Assembly: GCA_009923125.1 (NCBI GenBank)
Contig: RFUD01000110.1
Location: 1 to 7,350, forward strand
Length of the DNA: 7,350 nucleotides
Reading direction: 5' to 3'
DNA from: Planctomycetia bacterium
GTDB taxonomy: Bacteria > Planctomycetota > Planctomycetia > Pirellulales > UBA1268
Under the pieces are notes generated by a model that saw only the letters and a program-made list of their open reading frames with translations, searched no databases and was not told the origin of the DNA. The position numbers were made by a program, and so were the translations under genes. Positions within the stretch are counted from its first letter, which is position 1. Every line of letters begins with the position of its first letter. This document shows, in pieces, positions 1 through 6,871 of this stretch.

Positions 1-705
1 GAGCAGCAGTGGGTGCTCCTCACCGACATCATCGGTGACGAGGATCACTACGGCGACATGGACTTCAAGATCGCCGGTTCGCAAAACGGCATCACCGGCA
101 TCCAGCTCGACCTCAAGATCGACGGCATCTCGCCGGCGATCATCGAGGCGACGCTGCGGCAGTCGCGGGAGGCCCGGCTCGAGATCCTGCGCACGATGCT
201 CACGGCGATCCGCCGGCCAAGGTCGGAGATTTCGACGTGGGCGCCGCGGCTCCTGCGGACGCAGATCAATCCCGAAAAGATCGGCCTGCTCATCGGTCCG
301 GGCGGCAAGACCATCCGCGCGATCCAGGAATCCACCGGCGCCAGCATCGAGGTGGAGGACGACGGCACGGTGACGGTGGCCAGCCACGACGCCGAGGGGG
401 CGATGGCGGCCATGGCCAAGGTCGAGGCACTGACCGCCTCGATCCAGGTCGGGAGGATCTACGAGGGTCGGGTCACGAGCATCAAGGATTTCGGCGCCTT
501 CGTGGAACTCGTCCCGGGCAAGGACGGCCTGTGTCACATCAGCGAGCTGTCGGACGACTACGTCTCGAGCGTCGCCGACGTCTGCCGGGTCGGCGACGTC
601 ATGCGGGTGAAAGTGATCGCGGTGGACGACCAGGATCGCGTCAAGTTGAGCCGCAAGGTGGCGATGCGCGAGCTGGCCGAGGGCGGTGGGCAGACCCCGT
701 CGTAG
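1..705 (+). CDS. pnp: Polynucleotide phosphorylase, C-terminal part (5' end outside window)
   Basis: PNPase degrades RNA 3' to 5' by phosphorolysis in the cytoplasm, releasing nucleoside diphosphates, as a ring-shaped trimer. The reading frame is open from base 1, so the gene is cut by the window edge. The 234 visible residues are about the last third of a protein usually near 700 aa. Residues 1 to about 75 finish the second RNase PH core: GDEDHYGDMDFK at 12-23 places D15, D21 and K23 at the positions of E. coli catalytic D486, D492 and K494. A KH RNA-binding domain follows, with INPEKIGLLIGPGGK at 89-103 and its GxxG loop at 99-102. An S1 domain spans about 150-220 (VGRIYEGRV, then KDFGAFVEL). 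Only a short tail follows S1, with no long acidic extension. Identification is secure; the start and the upstream neighbour (often rpsO) are not visible. Confidence 0.97.
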   Translation, partial: EQQWVLLTDIIGDEDHYGDMDFKIAGSQNGITGIQLDLKIDGISPAIIEATLRQSREARLEILRTMLTAIRRPRSEISTWAPRLLRTQINPEKIGLLIGPGGKTIRAIQESTGASIEVEDDGTVTVASHDAEGAMAAMAKVEALTASIQVGRIYEGRVTSIKDFGAFVELVPGKDGLCHISELSDDYVSSVADVCRVGDVMRVKVIAVDDQDRVKLSRKVAMRELAEGGGQTPS

Positions 706-743
706 GCGGCCGGTCGGCATCGAGGGATATCCGCACGGTCACC

Positions 744-747
744 GGAG
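744..747 (+). promoter_or_regulatory. Ribosome binding site of the histidine kinase gene
   Basis: GGAG lies six bases before the ATG at 754. It supports that start over any internal one and shows that Shine-Dalgarno initiation is used for at least some genes here. Confidence 0.6.
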
Positions 748-753
748 TCGGCC

Positions 754-1509
754 ATGTCGTCGGATGACGAGTCGGCCCGCTCGCGGGCGGAGACGTATGC
801 GGAATTCGCGGCTCTCGTGGGCGCCCTCGCGCACGAGATCCGCAATCCGCTGTCCACGATCCGGCTCAACATGGAGCTGCTGGCGGAGGACTTCGAGAAC
901 ACCGACCCGGAGTCCCCCACGAAGCAGCGCGACCGACGCGCGAAGGCGAAGATCGAGCTCGTGAGACACGAGTGCGACCGCCTGCAGAAATTGCTCGGTG
1001 ACTTCCTCGACTTCGCCCGGCAGGAGAAGCTGGCCCTCGAGCCCGGGAGCCTGAATGCCGAGATCGAGCAGTTGCTCGACTTTTTCGCCCCGCAGGCCCG
1101 CGATGCGGGCGTGGAGATCATCCGCTACCTCGATCCGGAGCTGCCCAACGTGCGGCTCGACCGGGAGACGCTGCGATCCGCGGTGCTGAATCTGCTCATC
1201 AACGCGGTGCAGGCGATGGAGGGGGGCGGACAGCTCGTCGTGCGGACGCGGTCGAAGGGGCTCGGCGTCGCGCTGGAACTGATCGACACCGGGCCGGGCA
1301 TGGACGAGGAGACGCTGGCGAAGGTGTTTCGCGCGTTCTACACCACGAAGCAGGGCGGATCGGGGCTGGGGCTGCCCACGGCCCGGAAGATCGTGGAGGC
1401 CCACGGGGGCACGATCGACGTCGAGAGCGCGCCGGGCCGTGGCACGAAGGTCACGATCTGGCTGCCCGCTCCCCCGCGGCTGCCGACGGTCCGCCCGGCG
1501 CCCCGCTAA
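754..1509 (+). CDS. Soluble sensor histidine kinase, NtrB/AtoS-like core without a sensor domain
   Basis: This is a 251-aa cytoplasmic histidine kinase that would autophosphorylate on His and pass the phosphate to a response regulator, almost certainly the sigma-54 regulator encoded 47 bp downstream. The H-box ALAHEIRNPLSTI gives phosphoacceptor H27; the HExxN pattern is typical of HisKA kinases that also dephosphorylate their partner. The second DHp helix ends near LLGDFLDFAR (80-89). The HATPase_c domain has an N-box around N146 and N150, a G1 box DTGPGM (178-183), an F-box around F192-F195 and a G2 box GGSGLGL (201-207). Only 26 residues precede H27, so there is no PAS, GAF, HAMP or membrane segment. 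The DHp hairpin loop (about 46-66) is long, charged and contains two prolines. The input signal is unknown; it may come from another protein. GGAG six bases upstream supports the start. Confidence 0.93.
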   Translation: MSSDDESARSRAETYAEFAALVGALAHEIRNPLSTIRLNMELLAEDFENTDPESPTKQRDRRAKAKIELVRHECDRLQKLLGDFLDFARQEKLALEPGSLNAEIEQLLDFFAPQARDAGVEIIRYLDPELPNVRLDRETLRSAVLNLLINAVQAMEGGGQLVVRTRSKGLGVALELIDTGPGMDEETLAKVFRAFYTTKQGGSGLGLPTARKIVEAHGGTIDVESAPGRGTKVTIWLPAPPRLPTVRPAPR

Positions 1510-1556
1510 CGGCAGGAACTGGACGGGCCCCGGCGCCGCCTCGTACGATCCCCTGC

Positions 1557-2987
1557 ATGGCCGCACTCCGTGAATCCCCCGCTGCGCCCGCCCCCGACGA
1601 TCATCAAGGTCCCCAGGGAAGCGTGCGGGTTCTCGTCGTGGACAACGACATCCTGCACGCCCGCACCGTCGGCGAGGGCCTGAGCCGCATGGGCTACCAG
1701 TGCGTGGTGGCCGGCAGCGGTTCGGAGGGGGCCAAACGCATCGCCCTCGAGTCGTTCGACGTCGTGGTGACCGACCTGATGATGAACGACATCGGTGGCC
1801 TGCAGATTCTCGAGCGGGCCAAGCAAGCCTCGGCGGACACGGAGGTGATCGTCGTGACCGGTCATGGCACCGTGCCCTCGGCGGTGGCCGCCATGCAACA
1901 GGGGGCCTTCACCTACCTGCAGAAACCCCTCGACCTGGGCCAACTGCGGGCTGCGGTCGAGAAGGCCTCGGAGGGGGTGCGGCTGAAGCGGCAGAACCTC
2001 GAGCTCAACCGTCGGCTGGACGAGAAGTTCGGCTTCGAGGGGGTGGTGGGGTCGAGCCCGCAGATGCTGGCCCTCGTCGAGCGGCTCAAGCGGATCGCAC
2101 CGACCGACGCCACGGTGCTGATCCAGGGGGAGACGGGCACGGGGAAGGAACTCGTCGCCCAGGCGATCCACCAGAACAGCCCCCGGAAGCACAAGGCCTT
2201 CGTGGCGTTGAACTGCGCGGCGCTCAGCGAGAACATCCTGGAGAGCGAGCTGTTCGGGCACATCCGGGGGGCGTTCACCGACGCGTCGAGCGATCGGGTG
2301 GGAAAGTTCGAGTATGCCAACGGCGGAACGCTGTTTCTCGACGAGGTCGGAGACATGCCGATGGCGACGCAGATCAAGCTCCTGCGGGTGCTCGAGTCCG
2401 GGCAGATCACGCGGGTCGGTTCGAACACGCCGGTCCAGGTGAACGTGCGGCTCCTGTCCGCGACGAATCGGAACCTCGAGGAGGCCATCTCCAGCGGCGT
2501 GTTTCGCAGCGACCTCTACCATCGGCTGAAGGTGGTGACGATCGCGATCCCGACGCTGCGCGAGCGTGCCGCCGACATCCCCCTGCTCATCGAGCACTTC
2601 GTGCGTCAGTTCGCCAAGCGGCATGGCAAGACGATCAAGGGGATGTCGCTCGCCGCCCGGATGAAGCTCGGGGGCTACGGCTGGCCCGGCAATGTCAGGC
2701 AGCTGCGGAACGTCATCGAGAGCATGGTGGTCGTCGATTGCGACGAGACGCTCGACGTGGACGACCTGCCCGTCGAACTGGAGCCGGTGACGCCGACGGC
2801 CGAGCCCGGGCCCGGGCGTCCGACGGGTCTGGCGGACCTCGTGGGCAGGCCGCTCGAGGAGATCGAGCGGCTGTTCATCGGCGAGACGTTGAAGCTCACC
2901 GGCGGGAACCGGGAGCAGGCTGCAGAGCTTCTCGGGATCGGCGAGCGGACGCTGTATCGCAAGATCAAGGAATTCCAGCTGTCGTGA
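1557..2987 (+). CDS. Sigma-54-dependent response regulator, NtrC/AtoC family
   Basis: This 476-aa regulator has the classic order receiver, AAA+ sigma-54 activator domain, Fis-type HTH. In the receiver (about 23-135) the phosphoacceptor is D73 (VVVTDLMM), with T101 and K123 completing the switch. The acidic pocket reads VDND (28-31), so the second acidic position is Asn30. The AAA+ domain (about 160-390) has Walker A GETGTGKE (191-198), Walker B TLFLDE (258-263), the switch Asn N219 and an FRSDLYHRL arginine-finger region. The loop that contacts sigma-54 reads GAFTDA (238-243) rather than GAFTGA. A Pro/Gly-rich linker leads to a C-terminal Fis HTH (about 425-476; GGNREQAAELLGIGERTLYR). With phosphate from the upstream kinase it should activate sigma-54 promoters. 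The ATG at 1557 has no Shine-Dalgarno. A GTG at 1623 with AGGGA at 1615-1619 would begin directly at the receiver, so the first 22 residues are uncertain. Confidence 0.94.
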   Translation: MAALRESPAAPAPDDHQGPQGSVRVLVVDNDILHARTVGEGLSRMGYQCVVAGSGSEGAKRIALESFDVVVTDLMMNDIGGLQILERAKQASADTEVIVVTGHGTVPSAVAAMQQGAFTYLQKPLDLGQLRAAVEKASEGVRLKRQNLELNRRLDEKFGFEGVVGSSPQMLALVERLKRIAPTDATVLIQGETGTGKELVAQAIHQNSPRKHKAFVALNCAALSENILESELFGHIRGAFTDASSDRVGKFEYANGGTLFLDEVGDMPMATQIKLLRVLESGQITRVGSNTPVQVNVRLLSATNRNLEEAISSGVFRSDLYHRLKVVTIAIPTLRERAADIPLLIEHFVRQFAKRHGKTIKGMSLAARMKLGGYGWPGNVRQLRNVIESMVVVDCDETLDVDDLPVELEPVTPTAEPGPGRPTGLADLVGRPLEEIERLFIGETLKLTGGNREQAAELLGIGERTLYRKIKEFQLS

Positions 2988-3004
2988 GCGCGGCCGCCGG
3001 CCCC

Positions 3005-3008
3005 GGGA
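3005..3008 (+). promoter_or_regulatory. Ribosome binding site favouring the mutL ATG
   Basis: GGGA lies five bases before the ATG at 3014. The competing in-frame GTG at 2984 has AAGGA at 2967-2971, about 12 bases upstream and farther than usual. This supports the ATG, in line with the conserved start of the MutL family. Confidence 0.5.
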
Positions 3009-3013
3009 AGCGG

Positions 3014-4762
3014 ATGGGAAGGATCCACACACTGCCGGTGTCGGTCGTCAACCGGATCGCCGCCGGCGAGGTGGTGGAGCGTCCCGCCAGCGTGGTCAAG
3101 GAACTGCTCGAGAACGCGCTCGACGCCGGACCTACGCGGATCGACGTGTCCCTCGATCAGGGTGGCATCGGCCTGGTGCGGGTCGTGGACGACGGCTGCG
3201 GGATCGAGCCCGAGGACCTGCCGCTGGCGGTCGCCCCGCATGCGACGAGCAAGCTGCGGCTGGCCGAGGATCTCGAACGGATCGAGACGCTCGGGTTTCG
3301 GGGCGAGGCCCTGGCGAGCGTCGGTGAGGTGGGCAGGCTCGTGATTCGCTCGCGGACCGCCGGGGCCGAGGCGGGGGCCGAGATCGAGGTGGACAACGGC
3401 CGTCGCAGCGAGGTGGCGCCGTGCGGCGTCCCCGTCGGCACGACGGTCGAGCTGCACCAGTTGTTCGCGAAGGTGCCGGCCCGCAGGGCGTTCCTGCGGG
3501 CGGCGGCCACGGAGTGGTCGCACTCCGCCGAGGCGTTCGTGCGGACGGCGCTGGCCCATCCCCGCGTCGCGATGACGCTCGAGCACAACGGCCGGCGCGT
3601 CCACGATCTGCCCGCCGACGCGGCCTGGCGGACCAGGATCGGGTCGCTGTTCGGCAACGGGCTGGCCGACCGCCTGATCGAGGTCGAGGGCCGGGATGGA
3701 GACCTGCAGGTCAGCGGATTCGTCGGGCGGCCCGACGATGACATGGCGAGCGGGCGGTTGCAGCACCTGTTCGTCGCCGGCAGGCCGTTCCGCGACCGTT
3801 CGATCCTCCACGCCGTCCAGGAGGGATACCGCGGGCTGCTGCTGACGGGGCGGCAGCCGATCGTGTTCCTGGCCTTCGCACTCCCGCCCGACTGCGTCGA
3901 TGTGAACGTGCATCCGGCGAAGATGGAGGTGCGGTTCCGGGATCCTGCACGTCTCTACCGGCTCGTGCTCTCGACGCTGCGGACGCAGTTCCTGGCCACC
4001 AATTTGTCGGCCCCGCTGGAGCCGCCCGCCGCGGCCTGGGGCCAACCGCGGGCCGCTCTGCCGGCCGCCCCGCGGGCGGGCTTCGTTCCGTTCCCGTCCT
4101 TCCCGATGGCCGTCAACCCCGCGGCCGCGCCGACCCCGGCGACCGTGCCACGCCCCGGCCCATGGTCCGACGCGGGCGGCCCGCTCGAGTCGCTGGCGGG
4201 CGAGATGGCGGTCCAGATGCACGACCGGTACCTCGTGGTCGAGAGCCCCGACGGGATCGAGGTCATCGATCAGCACGCGTTGCACGAGCGTGTGCTCTAC
4301 GAGCGGCTCCGCGAGGCGGTATCCGCGGGCTCGCTCGAGGTGCAGCAGCTCCTGATTCCCGAGACGGTGGAACTGTCGTCGTCGGAACTCGAACTCGTCG
4401 ACGAGCACGCCCCGGCGCTGGCCCGGGCCGGCATGCGGGTCGAGCCCTTCGGCGGCGGCACCGTGATCGTCAGCTCGAAACCGGCGCTCGCCGGCGATGT
4501 GTCGGCCGCGGCGCTCGTTCGCGAGGTGCTCGGCCGGCTGGCCGCCGCGGCGACCGCGCCGGGCATGCTCGTGGACGAAATTCTCCATGGGTTGGCCTGC
4601 AAGGCGGCGATCAAGGCGGGCGATCCGCTCTCGCAGGCGGAGGTGGACGCGCTCGTGCGCGACCGCCGGATGGTGCAGGACTCGCATCATTGTCCCCACG
4701 GCCGACCGACATCCCTGACCCTGTCACGCCAGGAACTCGACCGGCAGTTCCGACGCACCTGA
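3014..4762 (+). CDS. mutL: DNA mismatch repair protein MutL with endonuclease-type C-terminus
   Basis: MutL couples mismatch recognition by MutS to strand removal. At 582 aa it is of normal size. The N-terminal GHKL ATPase (about 1-330) begins with the family signature IAAGEVVERPASVVKELLEN (15-34). E30, N34 and D59 match E. coli E29, N33 and D58, and HATSKL and GFRGEALASV are intact. A Pro/Ala-rich linker of about 60 residues follows. The C-terminal domain (about 391-582) carries DQHALHERVLYE at 419-430, an exact fit to the DQHA(X)2E(X)4E metal-binding endonuclease motif, plus ACKAA near C529 and CPHGRP at 560-565. This marks a nicking MutL as found in bacteria lacking MutH. The regulator's stop is 26 bp upstream. 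A GTG at 2984 in the same frame overlaps that stop (GTGA) and would add 10 residues; the ATG is preferred because MutL proteins usually begin just before the I-x-x-L motif. Confidence 0.97.
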   Translation: MGRIHTLPVSVVNRIAAGEVVERPASVVKELLENALDAGPTRIDVSLDQGGIGLVRVVDDGCGIEPEDLPLAVAPHATSKLRLAEDLERIETLGFRGEALASVGEVGRLVIRSRTAGAEAGAEIEVDNGRRSEVAPCGVPVGTTVELHQLFAKVPARRAFLRAAATEWSHSAEAFVRTALAHPRVAMTLEHNGRRVHDLPADAAWRTRIGSLFGNGLADRLIEVEGRDGDLQVSGFVGRPDDDMASGRLQHLFVAGRPFRDRSILHAVQEGYRGLLLTGRQPIVFLAFALPPDCVDVNVHPAKMEVRFRDPARLYRLVLSTLRTQFLATNLSAPLEPPAAAWGQPRAALPAAPRAGFVPFPSFPMAVNPAAAPTPATVPRPGPWSDAGGPLESLAGEMAVQMHDRYLVVESPDGIEVIDQHALHERVLYERLREAVSAGSLEVQQLLIPETVELSSSELELVDEHAPALARAGMRVEPFGGGTVIVSSKPALAGDVSAAALVREVLGRLAAAATAPGMLVDEILHGLACKAAIKAGDPLSQAEVDALVRDRRMVQDSHHCPHGRPTSLTLSRQELDRQFRRT

Positions 4763-4791
4763 TCCAACGCCGCCCGCGTCCCCCCCTCCCT

Positions 4792-4795
4792 GGAG
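4792..4795 (+). promoter_or_regulatory. Ribosome binding site of aroDE
   Basis: GGAG lies six bases before the ATG at 4802, inside the 39-bp gap after mutL. It fixes the start of the fused protein just before the first beta strand of the dehydroquinate dehydratase barrel (MICVSIG). Confidence 0.6.
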
Positions 4796-4801
4796 TCGTC
4801 C

Positions 4802-6295
4802 ATGATCTGCGTGAGCATCGGTCGCGGCCGCCATCGGCATGTGATCGCGGAGCACAAACATCTCGCCGAGAACGGCATCCGACTCGTGGAGTTGAGGCTC
4901 GACTACATCCAGGGCAACGTGCAGGTGAAGCGGCTGCTGCACGACCGGCCCTGCCCGGTGATCGCGACCTGCCGTCGCGCCGCCGACGGCGGTCGGTGGG
5001 AGAAGTCGGAGGAGGAGCGGCTGCTCGTGCTCCGCACCGCGATCGTGGAGGGGGCGGAATACGTCGACCTGGAGGACGACATCGCCGCCAAGGTGCCCCG
5101 CTACGGCGCGACGAAGCGGATCGTCAGCCACCACGACTTCCACAAGACGCCGCCGGACCTGGCCGGCATCCACAAGCGGCTGGCGGGCATGGACGCCGAC
5201 ATCGTGAAGATCGCGACGATGGCGAACCACCCGATCGACAACCTGCGGATGCTCGACCTGGTGCGGTCGAGCCGCATTCCCACCGTGGGTGTATGCATGG
5301 GAGACATCGGCATGCCCACCCGGGTGCTGGCCGGCCGGGCGGGAGCCCCCTTCACGTTCGCCACGTTCCACGACGACCGTGTCCTCGCTCCCGGACAGAT
5401 CGGCTGGCGGCAGATGCGGGATCTCTACCGCTACGACTCGATCACCCCCCGGACCCGGATCTACGGCGTCGTGGCCGACCCGGTGGCCCACAGCCTCAGT
5501 CCGGTGGTCCACAACGCGGCGCTGGCCGCCGCGGAGATCGACGCGGTGTATTTGCCGTTTCGGGTTCCGGCGGAGCAGATCGGCGAGTTTCTCGGGGCCG
5601 CCGGGCGCTGGCCGCTCGCGGGCCTGAGCGTGACGATCCCACACAAGGAAGCGGTGATCCCGCATGCGACCCGTCCCGACGAACTCGTGTCCGCGATCGG
5701 CGCGGCCAACACGCTGGCCTTCGATTCCGACGGCGTCGCAGCCTTCAACACCGATGCGACGGCCGCGGTCGAGAGCTTGGAGGCGGCCCTCGCGGAGCAG
5801 GATGGGGCCGCCGACGGTCTGGGTGTGAAGAAGACGCTCGTGCTGGGGGCCGGCGGAGCCGCCCGGGCGGTCGCCTTCGCCCTGCGCAAGCGCGGCGTGG
5901 ACGTGACGATCGCCTCCCGGACGCTCGAGCGGTCGAAGAAAATCGCCGCGGATGTCGGCTGCAAGGCCGTGGACTGGAACGCCCGACACCGGCTTCCCTA
6001 CGACTGCCTCGTCAACGCCACGCCCGTCGGCATGCATCCCAACGTCGACGAGACCCCGTTCGACAAGGATTCCCTGCGGCCGTACATGGTCGTGTTCGAC
6101 ACGGTGTACAATCCCGAGAACACGCTGTTGGTGAAGGAGGCGCGGGCCATCGGCTGCAGGATCGTCACCGGGGTGGACATGTTCGTCCGGCAGGCCGCGA
6201 TCCAGTTTCGCATCTGGCACGATCGCGAACCGCCCCTGCACGTGATGCGGGAAGCCCTGAAGCGGGCGACGGCATCGGCAAAACAGCCGACATAA
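4802..6295 (+). CDS. aroDE: Bifunctional type I 3-dehydroquinate dehydratase / shikimate 5-dehydrogenase
   Basis: This single 497-aa protein should catalyse two successive shikimate-pathway steps: 3-dehydroquinate to 3-dehydroshikimate, then NADPH-dependent reduction to shikimate. Residues 1 to about 210 are a type I dehydratase barrel: E30 and R32 (VELRLDY), R58, catalytic H111 (SHHDFHKTP), Schiff-base K136 (DIVKIATMA), R174 and Q199 match the E. coli active-site pattern. After a short junction, the dehydrogenase starts at IYGVVADPVAHSLSP (220-234, shikimate-binding Ser pair). Catalytic K282 lies in VTIPHK and D318 in NTDA. The dinucleotide-binding loop is GAGGA (349-353), followed by ASRT, the usual NADP-preferring pattern. 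NATPVGM and a conserved C-terminal TGVDMFVRQAAIQF segment complete the domain. All key residues appear intact, so both halves should be active. AroK follows after 21 bp and uses the product. Confidence 0.96.
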   Translation: MICVSIGRGRHRHVIAEHKHLAENGIRLVELRLDYIQGNVQVKRLLHDRPCPVIATCRRAADGGRWEKSEEERLLVLRTAIVEGAEYVDLEDDIAAKVPRYGATKRIVSHHDFHKTPPDLAGIHKRLAGMDADIVKIATMANHPIDNLRMLDLVRSSRIPTVGVCMGDIGMPTRVLAGRAGAPFTFATFHDDRVLAPGQIGWRQMRDLYRYDSITPRTRIYGVVADPVAHSLSPVVHNAALAAAEIDAVYLPFRVPAEQIGEFLGAAGRWPLAGLSVTIPHKEAVIPHATRPDELVSAIGAANTLAFDSDGVAAFNTDATAAVESLEAALAEQDGAADGLGVKKTLVLGAGGAARAVAFALRKRGVDVTIASRTLERSKKIAADVGCKAVDWNARHRLPYDCLVNATPVGMHPNVDETPFDKDSLRPYMVVFDTVYNPENTLLVKEARAIGCRIVTGVDMFVRQAAIQFRIWHDREPPLHVMREALKRATASAKQPT

Positions 6296-6316
6296 CACAG
6301 CCTGCATACCCCGGTC

Positions 6317-6871
6317 ATGCCCATTCTCACGCTCATCGGCTATCGCGGCACGGGAAAAACCACCGTCGCCCGGCTGCTCGCCGAACGGTTGGCCGTCCCG
6401 TGGGTCGATGCCGATGCGGCGCTCGAGGAGCGGTTGGGGTGCTCGATCGCGGCGCTCGTCGAGCGCCGTGGCGAGGCGGTGTTTCGTGACGCCGAGGCGG
6501 AGGTGCTCACGATCCTGCTGACGGAGTTCCCGGGGGTCCTCGCCACGGGGGGCGGTGCGGTCCTGCGGGAGTCGAATCGCCGGCTCCTGCGAGGGTCGGG
6601 CCGCCCGGTGGCCTGGCTCGACTGCCCCGCCGAAACGATCCGTGCCCGTCTGGCCGCCGACCCGTCCACGCTGCAACGCCGGCCGGCGCTCGGCGGCCGC
6701 GACGTGATCGCCGGGGTGGAGGCCGACCTGCGAGAGCGCGAGCCGCTGTACCGCGCCTGCGCCGATTGGGTCATCGACGCCGGCGGGCGCACCCCCGCCG
6801 ACGTGGCCGCGGAGATCGTCCGGCTCATGGGCCGCGTCGATGCGGCGGACCGCGGAGGGAAGACGGCATGA
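6317..6871 (+). CDS. aroK: Shikimate kinase
   Basis: Shikimate kinase transfers phosphate from ATP to the 3-hydroxyl of shikimate, the step directly after AroDE. The 184-aa length is normal for a monofunctional enzyme. The P-loop GYRGTGKTT is at 8-16. Shikimate-binding residues D33 (VDAD), R57 (FRD) and the GGG motif at 78-80 match E. coli D34, R58 and G79-G81. R122-P123 lies in the mobile lid and REREPLYR begins the last helical region. It starts 21 bp after aroDE with no clear Shine-Dalgarno, so it may depend on coupling to aroDE translation; the residue pattern (MPILTLIGYRGTGK) makes this ATG the sensible start. Its stop overlaps the next start (ATGA). The symbol aroK is used rather than aroL only by convention. 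Confidence 0.95.
   Translation: MPILTLIGYRGTGKTTVARLLAERLAVPWVDADAALEERLGCSIAALVERRGEAVFRDAEAEVLTILLTEFPGVLATGGGAVLRESNRRLLRGSGRPVAWLDCPAETIRARLAADPSTLQRRPALGGRDVIAGVEADLREREPLYRACADWVIDAGGRTPADVAAEIVRLMGRVDAADRGGKTA
6854..6858 (+). promoter_or_regulatory. Ribosome binding site of the prepilin peptidase gene, inside aroK
   Basis: GGAGG, the strongest Shine-Dalgarno in the window, lies nine bases before the ATG at 6868 and inside the aroK coding sequence. With the ATGA stop/start overlap it decides the start of the last gene. Confidence 0.65.

Noticed and set aside
706..753. Possible terminator after pnp
   Set aside because: A GGCCG/CGGCC pairing is possible across a loop of about 35 bases, but there is no compact stem and no T-run.
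1440..1456. TGGCACG, resembling the -24 half of a sigma-54 promoter, upstream of the regulator
   Set aside because: After the four-base spacer the -12 half reads TCACG, not TTGCA, and the site lies inside the kinase coding sequence.
1700..3013. Upstream extension of the mutL frame through the regulator gene, as if a 1020-aa fusion
   Set aside because: The extra 438 codons overlap the regulator out of frame, are Arg/Gly-rich and resemble no protein. MutL begins at 3014, or at most at 2984.
1506..3032. Long minus-strand open frame (508 codons) opposite the response regulator
   Set aside because: It mirrors a clearly recognised regulator with intact motifs. The translation is low-complexity, rich in Arg, His, Leu and Pro, with no family resemblance. 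GC-rich codon bias keeps antisense frames open.
2675..4699. Minus-strand open frame of 674 codons opposite mutL
   Set aside because: It is the shadow of mutL and the regulator end, with biased composition and no recognisable domain.
6215..6231. Second TGGCACG, upstream of aroK
   Set aside because: The -12 half is CGAAC, lacking the required GC, and the site lies in the aroDE coding sequence.
4162..6489. Plus-strand open frame of 775 codons in another frame across mutL, aroDE and aroK
   Set aside because: It crosses three gene boundaries, and its translation is Arg/Gly/Ala-rich noise.
4724..6676. Minus-strand open frame of 650 codons opposite aroDE and aroK
   Set aside because: It is antisense to two enzymes with full active sites and has an Arg/Gly/His-rich translation without motifs.
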